A DNA stretch of 46,849 bases from Hyphomicrobiales bacterium. GTDB taxonomy: Bacteria > Pseudomonadota > Alphaproteobacteria > Rhizobiales > Rhizobiaceae. Below, in pieces: positions 1 to 8,895 of the stretch. Every line of letters starts with the position of its first letter. The stretch's first letter is position 1. The notes beneath the pieces are model-generated. The model was not told where the DNA came from. It saw only the letters and a program-made list of their open reading frames with translations, and made no database searches. The translations under genes were made by a program, and so were the position numbers. The stretch lies in NCBI GenBank assembly GCA_900473045.1, contig UCKS01000009.1:1-46849 (forward strand), written 5' to 3'.

Positions 1-123
1 CTCCACCGCCTTACCGGCTTTACGCCGTCCATTTCAGTGAAAGAGGGCGTGCGCCGCTTCGTCGAATGGTATCGCGCCGACATGGTGGCGACAGGGGCAC
101 CAGATGATCCGAAACGGGATTAA
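1..123 (+). CDS. NAD-dependent nucleotide-sugar epimerase, C-terminal fragment (UDP-glucuronate 4-epimerase type)
   Basis: The gene begins before the window; 40 codons and a TAA stop are visible in frame 1. The peptide contains TGFTPSISVKEGVRRFVEWY, which resembles the C-terminal end of short-chain extended epimerases of the UDP-glucuronate 4-epimerase group, where a final helix of the form G-x-x-x-F-V-x-W-Y precedes the stop. Such enzymes convert UDP-glucuronate to UDP-galacturonate in the cytoplasm. That would fit the UDP-glucose dehydrogenase at 30771-32072, which makes UDP-glucuronate. Only the tail is visible, so the exact substrate is an inference and another extended-SDR epimerase is possible. 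Confidence 0.7.
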   Translation, partial: LHRLTGFTPSISVKEGVRRFVEWYRADMVATGAPDDPKRD

Positions 124-357
124 TATAATATAGACGATAGGGCGCGAGACCGGGCGCTGGTGGCGTTGGTGATGTGGGCAGCTGAGGAGTAACCACATAG
201 GCATGGGACGTGGCGGCCGCGCCAAAGCGACTAGTCGGCAATACTCAGAAAAGGGAGGTGAAAGACTGTCCTTTTGCACTGTATCCGTCCGGCACTTGCG
301 GATGCTTGGCCAGGCTTCTATTGCCAGCCCGCTAGTCGATGCGCGTCGATTCAGACG

Positions 358-588
358 CTAAGATCCATCGTCAACCGTCGTCCACGTGAGCGACCATTCG
401 GCCCTTCCGCCTTGGTTCTGGACCCTGGAACCGTGATCCGCGACCTCCATATCATGCGTGATGAATTCGGGCCGTTCACGTCCCGGTAATTCCAGAACGC
501 GAAGTACGTCGCGGAGATCAGCGATAGTTGTCACGCCAAGGATGTCCTCTCGGCCAGGATACCTTATCGTCCAAGCGATTAGTTTCAT
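358..588 (-). CDS. hypothetical small protein (76 aa)
   Basis: A 76-codon open frame starts with ATG and reads MKLIAWTIRYPGRED. Its composition looks protein-like, with alternating hydrophobic and charged stretches in the first 50 residues. No strong Shine-Dalgarno sequence precedes the start; only a run of G and C is seen. I do not recognise a family. It lies on the same strand as the DUF982 gene at 767-1072, and small uncharacterised proteins often accompany that family in rhizobia. It could equally be a chance frame in a gene-poor region. Confidence 0.3.
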   Translation of the reverse strand: MKLIAWTIRYPGREDILGVTTIADLRDVLRVLELPGRERPEFITHDMEVADHGSRVQNQGGRAEWSLTWTTVDDGS

Positions 589-766
589 GGGGTTGCCCCT
601 GGCCAGTCGTTGTATGGATTGGGATCAGTTGACGGGGGCATCCGGATCATCTGCTAGGTTAGGCTCTTTCATCGGCGGCAAGCCGAAGTCCGCGAACCTG
701 TTCACACGGTACCCGCGTTAATCTTGCTCCAGCCCTCCGGGTCTAGCCCTGCCGGGAATGAGCCGG

Positions 767-1072
767 CTATATGTTCTCCGATCGACCTTCAAGACGGGAA
801 ATCCCGCGACGATGCGGAGCAACCTGACCAATCTTCATGCCTGCCTCGAAGCAGGCTGCGATAAACTCTTCGCGCGCGACTGCAGCGGGTCTCATTCTCT
901 TGAGCGCAAGCGTACAGACCGAGATCGCACGATCGTGCCGTTCGCCTCGATTTAGTGGCCACTCGTTCTCGAGAAAGTCCAGCGCCTCGTAGACGCCGGC
1001 GAAAGATCGCTTGAGACCATTTTGCAAACTAACTTGTAGTGGGACAGTCCAAGGAACATCACGAATAGTCAT
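767..1072 (-). CDS. DUF982 family protein (101 aa)
   Basis: The protein has the pattern I associate with DUF982: an N-terminal W-x-x-P-V/L strand, a central block ending in ENEWPLNRGERHDRAISVC, and a C-terminal helix with AREEFIAACFEAGM. These are small cytoplasmic proteins of unknown function, abundant and often multicopy in Rhizobiaceae. The ATG at 1072 is preceded by an excellent Shine-Dalgarno sequence (AGGAGGAA) at suitable spacing, which supports both the start and the gene. It stands apart from the polysaccharide genes with no obvious operon partner except perhaps the small frame at 358-588. Confidence 0.75.
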   Translation of the reverse strand: MTIRDVPWTVPLQVSLQNGLKRSFAGVYEALDFLENEWPLNRGERHDRAISVCTLALKRMRPAAVAREEFIAACFEAGMKIGQVAPHRRGISRLEGRSENI

Positions 1073-1690
1073 GCCTTCCTCCTATTGACCACCTCTCTGC
1101 GAGATTTCAAGCATCGTCGGGCAAAAACATTGCCTGGTACGACACCTTTAGAAAACGTTTGGTGGTCATCGTGTGAAAATGCCGATGCCCCCCAAAAGAG
1201 GCTGACGGCTTAATGTCAATTGAAATACAGCAAAAATTTTTTTTCAATCAGAAAAGGTAACTATAAATCTCTACTTAGCCTCTTTAATATATAATAAAAT
1301 AACGCAGAACGGAAGGTCGATTCTGCGCAATAAAAGCAAGTTTGGTCGCCGTTTTCGAATATTTTCCCCGCACGGCAGCGATTGTGCGCGTTAACTCTGC
1401 CCAGCACGCAACTATATCTTCCGTCGCCCGCTCGATCGTCGTCCTATGGTTGAGCGCCTCTTGCGTGCGCATCGCCGGCGGCGTTTCGGCATGTCCCGGG
1501 CAACTGCTATTGCATGGCATGAGTATCACCGATGAATGACGTGATCGGCGTCGGTTGAGTGCACCACCTTCTAAGCGTAACGGTCAGCCGGTGTCCGTCC
1601 CGACTTCGACTACCTTGCCCTGGGCGGGACAGTCGGCGATCTGTGCCACGGCGGGGAGGAAGTTTCGGAATGGCTCGCGCCTCCCTCCTC
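1073..1690. other. gene-poor stretch upstream of the IS110 remnant
   Basis: No convincing gene is seen. The part from about 1200 to 1310 is very AT-rich and could hold the promoter of the DUF982 gene or an old insertion boundary. A minus-strand frame from 1472 to 1284 (about 62 codons from an internal ATG) is possible, but it has no ribosome binding site and no family I recognise. The 3' part merges into the transposase remnant described next, so the left boundary of that element is uncertain. Confidence 0.5.
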
Positions 1691-2066
1691 CGCCGCCGCA
1701 TGATGGCTCTCATTACACACATACAAGCACAGTCGAGTGAGATGGATCGCCGCATTGCAGCGTTCGACGATGAATTTAAAGCCTATGCCCGGTCGGATCA
1801 GCCATGCCGACCTCTCCCGCCGTCCCCGGCATTGCGCCTCTTCCTTCGACTGCATTGGTAGATACAGTGGGGATACGCGGACCTTCGGATGCGGCCAACA
1901 CCTGGCGGCCTGGCTCCGCCTTGTGCAACGACAGATGGCAACCGGGAGCAATCCAAAATTACTCGGCGTTACCAAACGTGAAAATGGATATCTGCCAAAG
2001 TTGATCTTTCATGGTCCACCCAGCTCTACCAGTGCTTTCCAAAGCCGCGACACCTCTGGGGGCTAA
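1690..2066 (+). pseudogene. IS110-family transposase remnant with at least two frameshifts
   Basis: Three reading frames in succession reproduce the C-terminal half of an IS110/IS1111-type transposase. Frame 2 (about 1700-1800) gives SSEMDRRIAAFDDEFKAYAR, the helix before the transposase_20 domain. Frame 1 (about 1805-1870) gives a degraded IPGIGPLSSTAL-like motif, read here as VPGIAPLPSTALV. Frame 3 (about 1870-2066) gives TRTFGCGQHLAAWLRLVQRQ and then KLLGVTKRENGYLPKLIFHG. Two frameshifts and no N-terminal DEDD catalytic half mean it cannot be active. It marks the left side of the polysaccharide locus. Confidence 0.8.
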
Positions 2067-2584
2067 CAGCTACGAAGATGCAAGTTAACTTCACAGCGTC
2101 CTTCTGACGCTTGCGCCAGGTCAGCGGTACCACCTGATATACATTTCGGTTGACGGGTCGCATGTGAGCTGTATATTATATATGTAGTTTGGAATATACG
2201 GTGCTACTGTTAGGTGCCAGTATATTGGTAGCAATGTGATTTTCGTTTGGAAGCTTAAAATTCCCTGCTGGAATGTAATTTAGAATAAAGCAATAAAATA
2301 GATTAGATATTTTTTTAATATGTGGCGCTCGTCTAATGATGTGGCAAATCATATGAATTCAAGACATGGCTGAGCTGATGTTGCGCTCGCTTGGGTGAAT
2401 ACAAAATTTTCGGCACGTTTCTCGGGTGGAAATCAGAAAATAGTGCCGATTGCCGGATAGCCGATCCCCGCCCAGGCGCAGTCGCTCAGCCGCAGCAGTA
2501 ACGAAGGACAGACTTCGGTATGCCAAGGTTTTGGCGCCTTCTGCCCGTTTCACGAAGAAATTTTTAGCTGAATTCGGTGGCAAT
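2067..2584. other. AT-rich upstream region of the Gtr-like triad
   Basis: The stretch from about 2150 to 2350 is strongly AT-rich with repeated TATAT steps (for example around 2170-2185). It probably holds the promoter and regulatory region for the three-gene unit beginning at 2585. The frame of the downstream gene stays open back to a TTG at 2450. The residues there (MPDSRSPPRRSRS) look unlike a membrane protein N-terminus, so I treat 2450-2584 as leader. Confidence 0.45.
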
Positions 2585-4192
2585 ATGTTTGGTGCAGCCT
2601 ATCAGTATAAAGCGCCTCTTTTATGGGTTGGCCCAGCGATACTTTCTTGCCTGGCGGCCGGTCTTTTTGTGCTCTCCATTCGCTGGGGAATAGGGATCAG
2701 GCCCGATTCTATCTACTACCTCGGTCTTCCCAATATCGTTCATACCAATGCACCCGCCTATGCCTGGGTGCTGGATATCGTCGCCCAGATCGGTGCGCCT
2801 ATCGGTCTGTCCAAAATCGACGGAGCAGCGATACTGAATTTCATCCTTATGCTTTGCAATGTCGGGCTTGTGTGGTGGATTATATTAAGGGGAACCGGCA
2901 AGGCATCTCTCGCTTTTCTCGGCGGTATGCTCTGCCTGAGCGCACCGATGTTCCTCGATCTGCACGTCACGATCCTGTCTGAAGGATTGTTTGTTTTCTG
3001 CATACTGGTGTCTCTCATCACGCTGGCGCGCTATGTCGAGACGGGAACATGGTATTTTGTTGTCATTGCCGGCCTTGCCGCAGGATTTGCGACACTGACG
3101 CGCTTCAACGGTGCGCCGTTAATCGTTCTCGGCCCACTGGCGATTGCATTTCTGTCCTTGCGGCCGATCCGCGTTCGTGCTCGCGACAGCCTCATCTTCC
3201 TAGTTGCCTCAGTCGGTATGTTGGCAGTGTGGCTTGTCTTTCAGCAGTCGTCTGACACCTCCGGACTTGGACGCGAAATGGCGCTTAACGGCGGCGTGAC
3301 AGTCGGCGTGCTGAAGCAGGGCGTATCATCGTTGCTAAGCGTCTTGATGCCGCTCGGTTTGATTCCGTCCACCGTGCGGCCGCTGGCACTGGGAGCGGTA
3401 GTGATCGTCTCAGTGGTCTCAGTGGCAATCTACTTCAAGCGCTGGAGCGCGCGCCGGCACCTTAAAACCGGGAATAAGCCGTTCGAGAGCTTGCCGCTCA
3501 TCGCAGCGATCTTCATTCTCGGCCATTTGATGTTTTTGGTATTGTCCCTTTTCATCGAAGCAAATCTGCCTTTGAAGCCCTCCTACATGCTTCCGGTTTA
3601 CGTATCGGGCGTTGTCGCCGGCATCCTTCTCGTCGCAGGTGGCGCAGCGCTCAAACTCGGTAGACCGATGCAGCTATCGCTGACGGTAGTGGCGCTAGCA
3701 CTGGTCGCCATGAACCTCCTGCGTTCCGGCATACTTATCCACGAGTTCCGCGAAGACGGGATATTCTATGCAAGCCCTGGCTGGCGCAATTCGCCGACGG
3801 TCGAGAAAGTGGCGGCGATAAGTTCGAATCTGGAAGTCTACACGAACGGCGCCGACGTTCTGAGCTTTCTCCTGCCAAGTCGGCCGGTGAGCTGGATTCC
3901 GGCCAAGTTTAACCGGAGAACAGGAAAAGATTGGCCCAACGATCCGTTCGAAGGGCGTCTTAATGCCCTACGGAAGAAGTTGGGGGACAAGCAGGCCGTT
4001 GTGGTCATTCTCAACAAGATTGAATGGCGTTTTTACATGCCAACTGAACAAACGCTTGTAGAGGCCCTGAACCTCGTGCCGCTTGCGCGGCAGGCAGACG
4101 GCACGATCTACGGTTTGAGGGATGCGGGTACAACGGGTCTCAACGCACATTTGCCCAAACAATCTAAGAATGCACAAGGGGGACAAATCTGA
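2585..4192 (+). CDS. polytopic membrane glycosyltransferase (GT-C / GT39-like), Gtr-type
   Basis: This 535-residue protein has about ten hydrophobic segments and a soluble C-terminal portion of roughly 130 residues. An early acidic loop (GIRPDSIYYLGL) and the later ILSEGLF motif match the layout of GT-C enzymes such as GT39/ArnT-like transferases, which use polyprenyl-phosphate-linked sugars at the periplasmic face. I chose the ATG at 2585 because the upstream TTG extension lacks a membrane character. The stop overlaps the next start (TGATG), so it is translationally coupled to a GtrB-like gene and then a GtrA-like gene. By analogy with phage and Shigella Gtr systems it would be the specific glycosyltransferase that adds a side-chain sugar. 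The sugar and acceptor are unknown. Confidence 0.75.
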   Translation: MFGAAYQYKAPLLWVGPAILSCLAAGLFVLSIRWGIGIRPDSIYYLGLPNIVHTNAPAYAWVLDIVAQIGAPIGLSKIDGAAILNFILMLCNVGLVWWIILRGTGKASLAFLGGMLCLSAPMFLDLHVTILSEGLFVFCILVSLITLARYVETGTWYFVVIAGLAAGFATLTRFNGAPLIVLGPLAIAFLSLRPIRVRARDSLIFLVASVGMLAVWLVFQQSSDTSGLGREMALNGGVTVGVLKQGVSSLLSVLMPLGLIPSTVRPLALGAVVIVSVVSVAIYFKRWSARRHLKTGNKPFESLPLIAAIFILGHLMFLVLSLFIEANLPLKPSYMLPVYVSGVVAGILLVAGGAALKLGRPMQLSLTVVALALVAMNLLRSGILIHEFREDGIFYASPGWRNSPTVEKVAAISSNLEVYTNGADVLSFLLPSRPVSWIPAKFNRRTGKDWPNDPFEGRLNALRKKLGDKQAVVVILNKIEWRFYMPTEQTLVEALNLVPLARQADGTIYGLRDAGTTGLNAHLPKQSKNAQGGQI

Positions 4193-5241
4193 TGGGAAAC
4201 ACCAAGATATTACGGCCGGGGAATGCGACCCAAGCACTTGCTTCAACACACGGCATGCCCGGAGAACTAAAAGTTGCCGTCCTGCTACCGTGCTATAATG
4301 AAGAACTGAGCGTGGGGCAGGTAGTCGAAGACCTCAGGGCCGCGCTTGCCGAATGGGACCCGACGATTTACGTTTATGACAACAACTCTACCGACGGAAG
4401 CGTAGGGGCCGCGATTGCTGCTGGCGCCATCGTCCGCACCGAACGCAGGCAGGGGAAAGGCAACGTCATTCGCCAGATGTTTGCCGGCGTCGACGCGGAT
4501 GTCTATGTGCTGATGGATTCCGATGGCACCTATGAGGCGGCCAGCGCGCCTGGGTTGATACGCGAACTCGTTGCGGGCCAACTGGACATGGTGGTGGGCT
4601 CGCGCCTTGCCGCTTTCGAGCAGGAGGCATTTCCGATGGGCCATGAGTTTGGCAATCATATGCTGACCACGGCAGTGAGAATCTTCTTCGGACGCCAGAT
4701 AACCGACATGCTCTCCGGCTACCGCGTCTTCTCAAAACGCTACGTCAAATCCTTTCCGGCGCTATCAACGGGGTTTGAGACAGAGACTGAACTTACTGTG
4801 CACGCGCTTCGCCTGCGTATGCCGATATCGGAGATTAAGACACGATACGGAGTGAGAAAAACCGGATCGACCAGTAAACTGCGCACGTTCCACGACGGCT
4901 TCCGTATCCTCGTTACGATTGTGAAGCTTCTGCAGAAAGAGCGGCCATTCTTATTCTTTTCAAGCATAGCCGCCGCTTCCGCGATGCTCGCGATCGGCTT
5001 GGCCGCGCCAATTGTTGTCGAATATCTCCAAACAGGGCTGGTGCCGCGATTGCCGACAGCGGTCCTTGTAACCGGGCTCATGATTGTTGCGGCGCTTTCA
5101 CTCCTGAGCGGGGTCATACTTGATACGGTTACGCATGGCAGGAATGAAATCAAGCGTCTTTTCTATCTGGCAATTCCGCCGGTAGCGCAGGATTGGGCTT
5201 CTCCCTCGGTTACAGTACGAAATGTTTCAAAAACCGGGTAA
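4192..5241 (+). CDS. GtrB-like polyprenyl-phosphate glycosyltransferase (GT2)
   Basis: The 349-residue protein has a GT-A fold GT2 domain. The first strand and nucleotide-binding motif is VAVLLPCYNEE (residues 28-38), followed by NNSTDGS (64-70) and the metal-binding DSDGTY (109-114). Two C-terminal transmembrane helices lie at roughly 245-305. This is the architecture of GtrB and DPM1-like enzymes, which transfer a sugar from a nucleotide donor to a polyprenyl phosphate on the cytoplasmic face. The start overlaps the preceding stop by one base, and a GtrA-like flippase gene follows after five bases, which supports a single transcript. About 27 residues precede the first strand, so a later start is possible but none is clearly better. 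Confidence 0.88.
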   Translation: MGNTKILRPGNATQALASTHGMPGELKVAVLLPCYNEELSVGQVVEDLRAALAEWDPTIYVYDNNSTDGSVGAAIAAGAIVRTERRQGKGNVIRQMFAGVDADVYVLMDSDGTYEAASAPGLIRELVAGQLDMVVGSRLAAFEQEAFPMGHEFGNHMLTTAVRIFFGRQITDMLSGYRVFSKRYVKSFPALSTGFETETELTVHALRLRMPISEIKTRYGVRKTGSTSKLRTFHDGFRILVTIVKLLQKERPFLFFSSIAAASAMLAIGLAAPIVVEYLQTGLVPRLPTAVLVTGLMIVAALSLLSGVILDTVTHGRNEIKRLFYLAIPPVAQDWASPSVTVRNVSKTG

Positions 5242-5246
5242 TACCC

Positions 5247-5675
5247 ATGCCTGCGCCTCAGAGGACTTCGCAATTTATTCGCTTCGCCGCCGTCGGCGCC
5301 GCCGGCTTCATTGTCGATCTCGGCGTGGTTCTACTGCTGGTACAGGGAGCAGGAGTGGACCCTTATCTCGCGCGAGCTTTTGCCGTCTTCGCGGCCATAC
5401 TGTTTACTTGGGTGATGAACCGGACTTTCACATTCACGGTAGAAAACTCAAGCACGTTGAAGCGGGAATTGCTATTGTACTTCGCCGTCAACATGGGTGG
5501 CAGCGTCATTAATTATGCTGTGTACTCCGCCTTTTTATGGACTGTCGGGGGCCGGTTGCCAATGGTGCTTGTGATCTCTGTCGGTCTTGGCTCCCTTGCC
5601 GGGCTTATGTGGAACTTTTCGATGTCCCGGCGTCTCATTTACCCGAACGGGCAGACCGCCAAACCCAGACTTTGA
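5247..5675 (+). CDS. GtrA-like family membrane protein (polyprenyl-phosphate-sugar flippase)
   Basis: From the ATG at 5247 the protein is 142 residues with four predicted transmembrane helices. It carries the GtrA hallmarks: FIRFAAVGAAGFIVDLGV near the N-terminus, WVMNRTFTF in the middle and WNFSMSRRLIY at the end. GtrA proteins are thought to flip undecaprenyl-phosphate-linked sugar across the inner membrane. The frame is open further upstream to 5193, but that overlaps the GtrB-like gene and adds non-membrane residues. It completes the three-gene Gtr-type unit. Confidence 0.9.
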   Translation: MPAPQRTSQFIRFAAVGAAGFIVDLGVVLLLVQGAGVDPYLARAFAVFAAILFTWVMNRTFTFTVENSSTLKRELLLYFAVNMGGSVINYAVYSAFLWTVGGRLPMVLVISVGLGSLAGLMWNFSMSRRLIYPNGQTAKPRL

Positions 5676-6011
5676 GGCGTGTTCGTCATTGGCATCTGCC
5701 GTCGGCCCAACGTTGTTCACCAGAGAACTGAGTTTGTCATCGTCAATTTAGAGACCTTCGGCTTGCAAAAATTCTCAGCTTGCAAAATTAAGGTAAGCTA
5801 AGGGCGGGACTATGGTCCTATTCGGAATTTTTGATCGGGGATGGTTCCCGGCAAAATCCTTTCTGGATATATCGAGTTGACGTTCGAGACCTATAAAAGC
5901 GCAAGCCGCAACGATAACCAATTGCTGTAGAACTAGACGTGTTGAAAAACGATGTCGGTCGCGTTCGCAGGCAGAAGAGCGAAATACTCTGGACATCATC
6001 TATCGAACTTT
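5676..6011. other. convergent intergenic region with a short direct repeat
   Basis: This region lies between the 3' end of the GtrA-like gene and the 3' end of the minus-strand flippase gene. No gene is supported. The decamer GCTTGCAAAA occurs at 5761-5770 and again at 5778-5787. I see no clear stem-loop followed by a T-run. Confidence 0.5.
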
Positions 6012-7343
6012 TCATTTTCGATACGCGTAATTCATCCCAAACAACAACACGAACGACATCGCAATATGGGCGATATTTGCGCCCATTGGCCCTATCTGCG
6101 GAACGAGTGTAAACGCGGTGATATGGAACATGATCGTGGCGAAGAGAGCAATACGCAGCAAGACGCGCTCCCTCCCCATGGCAAGTAATGCCGAATATAA
6201 AACCGTTCCAGATAGGTTCATCATCACAGCAACTGTCTGAACAATGACGAGCGGGCCTGCAGCTAGGAATTCCGGGCCGGCGGTCCAAAGCAAAACTGCA
6301 TTGATCGTCAGGTAGAAAAACAGCAGTGCGGCAATCCCAAACGCGAGCAGAAGCATTTGCGCCTGCACAACAATTTTTCGGAAACTTGTTATATCATTGG
6401 CACTCCATGCCTTGGCAAGATCGGGAAACAAGACAGCCTGAACCTGCACACCGGCCTGTTGGGCTATGCGGCCGACGCGCTTGGCGATATGATAAAGGCC
6501 GGCCGAAGTCGGGTCAGTAAGATAACCGACGATAAGCGTGTCAAGTTCGCTTGCGCTCGACCGGAGGGTCGATGAAAGGTTAGATGAGATCGAGAACGAA
6601 TAAAGGCCTGCAAACTTTGTAGTTATGCCGCGCATGGGCGCGAAAAGAACCCCGCCCATTCCTCGCCTTCTGAGTTCGATGAACGCAAGTAAGTTGGTAT
6701 TCAGGGCACCGAGTATCTGTGCGGCCATCCACAAAATGAGAAATTCAAAAAGGCCCCACCCCGCCAGCACTCCGACAAGGCAAAAAGCAACACGCACGAT
6801 GCTCGAGAGCACTTGTCCATATGCAAGAACATTGTAACGCCCGTACAGGCGCAGCACAGCCGTCGACATTCCGGTGAGCTGGAACGGAAGGACGGAGCAG
6901 AAAATAATCACGATGCGGGTCATTTCTGCCGAGATTCCGACTAGCGGCCCGGCAACAATCGCGAGCACCACAGCAATAATCCAGGCAACACAGGCGGCGG
7001 AAATATCCAGAAGTAGGCCGAACTTGAAGAGCGCTTTGAGATTTGAGACATCGCCGGCCTGCAGAGCTTCGGCACCATACTTGATCAATGGTTGCCATGA
7101 CCGAACACTGACGAGCCTTTCGACACCTCGCGCGTATGCGAAGCAAATGGCAAGTATCCCGTAGTCGGATGGGCCGAGCGCCCTGGCAGTCAGCGCGAAG
7201 CCAGCGAGCGCGATAAACGAACTTGCGAAGTTGCCGGTTAGCAAGTGCGCTATGTTTTTCAGTCGAGCTAGGAAATGAGATTCTTTTTCCAGGGTCGCCT
7301 TGAGCCTCTCAAGCCTAACCAAAAAGCTTTCGGACAGACTCAC
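6012..7343 (-). CDS. oligosaccharide flippase, Wzx-like (MOP/polysaccharide transporter family)
   Basis: The 443-residue protein is strongly hydrophobic with about 12 to 14 membrane segments. It has the family N-terminus: a LTGNFASSFIALAGFALTAR helix followed by LGPSDYGILAI, typical of PST-type flippases. A central charged loop (ASELDTLIVGYLTDPTSAGL) is also characteristic. These proteins flip undecaprenyl-pyrophosphate-linked repeat units to the periplasm for Wzy polymerisation. The start is GTG at 7343, preceded by AAGGAGA at good spacing. It is transcribed divergently from the ExoF-like gene. Its lipid-linked substrate cannot be deduced from sequence. Confidence 0.88.
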   Translation of the reverse strand: MSLSESFLVRLERLKATLEKESHFLARLKNIAHLLTGNFASSFIALAGFALTARALGPSDYGILAICFAYARGVERLVSVRSWQPLIKYGAEALQAGDVSNLKALFKFGLLLDISAACVAWIIAVVLAIVAGPLVGISAEMTRIVIIFCSVLPFQLTGMSTAVLRLYGRYNVLAYGQVLSSIVRVAFCLVGVLAGWGLFEFLILWMAAQILGALNTNLLAFIELRRRGMGGVLFAPMRGITTKFAGLYSFSISSNLSSTLRSSASELDTLIVGYLTDPTSAGLYHIAKRVGRIAQQAGVQVQAVLFPDLAKAWSANDITSFRKIVVQAQMLLLAFGIAALLFFYLTINAVLLWTAGPEFLAAGPLVIVQTVAVMMNLSGTVLYSALLAMGRERVLLRIALFATIMFHITAFTLVPQIGPMGANIAHIAMSFVLLFGMNYAYRK

Positions 7344-7608
7344 AAAACTGTCTCCTTCTCAGGGCGGCGGCATGCAGACATGAGCAGCCCCATACATCGT
7401 CTTTTTCACGGAAAACAACGAAAGATTGTAAAATATATCGTCTAAAAATTATACGCGTTTCACTGTTCCGATTTATCACACATGTACACGCCATGACCAT
7501 ATTTGTTCTTGGTAAATGAGAGGGCGCTAAATAATTTTTTTATTTTTCTATTTGGATGTGGTAATGTCGATGCATTAGGAATTTTATTTATTTTTTAACG
7601 GGGGCAAC
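7344..7608. promoter_or_regulatory. divergent promoter region between the flippase and ExoF-like genes
   Basis: This 265-base AT-rich region separates two divergently transcribed genes, so at least two promoters must lie here or upstream. T-rich runs at about 7530-7550 and 7585-7595 precede the ExoF-like start. I cannot pick sigma-70 hexamers with confidence. Confidence 0.5.
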
Positions 7609-8853
7609 ATGGCGTTTCCGGGCACAATAAGGAATAGAACAAACAACCCTTTTTCCTTTGTAATTCTTATCATTTTTGTCATTGCATCATCTCTTGTTTT
7701 CCCTGCCGCCTCACCGGCGAACTCAGACTCGTATCGTCTGGCAGGTGGGGACATTATCTCTTTCGATTTCCTGGACGATACGGAATTGCCGGTTGAGTTG
7801 CCGGTCGCTTCGGATGGCGAAGTCCAGTTCCCGCTAATCGGAGCTGTCGACGTCATCGGTCTGACAGCGGATGAGGCCATCGAAAAACTTCGCGACGAAT
7901 ACAAGAAACGCGAAATCCTGACCGATCCAAAGCTCTCTCTACATGTATCGACATTTCGTCCGATCTTCATATTGGGTGAGGTGAGGAACCCCGGCTCTTT
8001 CCCATATTATCCCGGGTTGACGGTCGAACAGGCGATCGGCTTGGCGGGTGGACCTCAAACCCTTACATCAAACCCGTCAGACAGGATCATATTGCGTGCA
8101 CGCCTGCGGGGAGAAATGGATGGAGCCGAAGTCCAAATCGTCAGCGAAGCAATCTACGCCGCGCGGCTTGTCGCCCAACTGCGCGGAGCAGACAAGCTTG
8201 ATCTGAAGGATGCGCCTGAAATCGCACGTCCTTACCTCGAGCAGGCTTCCCTGGATGGTGTCGTGGAAATCGAGGAACGTATTCTAAAGACGGACCTTAT
8301 CACGACCCAATCCCAAGTGAGGATTCTGGAGCAAGGGATTACGGAAACGCAAGAGGGGCTCAAAATACTGGATCAACTGAAAGAACAGCAGAACGATGTG
8401 GTCGCGATGAACGAAAAAGATCTTGAGCGTGTCACAGCTTTGCGTAAACGCGAGCTCAATACAGAAGCGGATTTGTCGAGAACTAAGACGACAACATCGA
8501 ACGAGAAATCACGATTGCTGGAAATTTATCAGGCAATGTCCAGCTCCAGACGCGAGTTGGGTACACTCCGGCTTAATCTGGAGAAATTAAAGGCAGATCG
8601 CGAGACAAACATCCTTTCAAAATTGCAGGAGCGCGAGGTTGCGATCAAGAAGCTCGAGTCGACTCGACAATCGGCTCAAGAACAATATTTCCTGATCGCC
8701 TCCATCGCCAACGATGAGAAAAAGCGCAATCAAATTTCATTTACATACGAAGTCCGCCGTAACCAGGACGGAACGCACAAAAGTTTCGAAGTCTCTTCAT
8801 TCACTGAGCTTTTGCCAGGTGACGTCTTAGCGGTGTCGATTACCGGCATGTGA
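7609..8853 (+). CDS. polysaccharide export outer-membrane protein, ExoF/Wza-like (OPX family)
   Basis: The 414-residue protein starts with a signal peptide (hydrophobic stretch at about 15-36 ending near PAASPANS). A poly-export domain follows, with YRLAGGDIISFDFLDD and DGEVQFPLIGAVDVIGLT, then a SLBB-like segment (FILGEVRNPGSFPYYPG). The remaining half, residues about 180-385, is a long coiled coil rich in E, K, Q and R. This layout and length match ExoF of rhizobial succinoglycan clusters. There is no lipobox cysteine, so it is probably periplasmic or outer-membrane associated without a lipid anchor. It should work with the ExoP/Wzc-like protein at 20138-22387. The ATG is preceded by a G-rich Shine-Dalgarno sequence. 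Confidence 0.9.
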   Translation: MAFPGTIRNRTNNPFSFVILIIFVIASSLVFPAASPANSDSYRLAGGDIISFDFLDDTELPVELPVASDGEVQFPLIGAVDVIGLTADEAIEKLRDEYKKREILTDPKLSLHVSTFRPIFILGEVRNPGSFPYYPGLTVEQAIGLAGGPQTLTSNPSDRIILRARLRGEMDGAEVQIVSEAIYAARLVAQLRGADKLDLKDAPEIARPYLEQASLDGVVEIEERILKTDLITTQSQVRILEQGITETQEGLKILDQLKEQQNDVVAMNEKDLERVTALRKRELNTEADLSRTKTTTSNEKSRLLEIYQAMSSSRRELGTLRLNLEKLKADRETNILSKLQEREVAIKKLESTRQSAQEQYFLIASIANDEKKRNQISFTYEVRRNQDGTHKSFEVSSFTELLPGDVLAVSITGM

Positions 8854-8895
8854 AATGCGACGGCTCTCAGCTAGTTTTCGACTTCGAGTTTCAGT

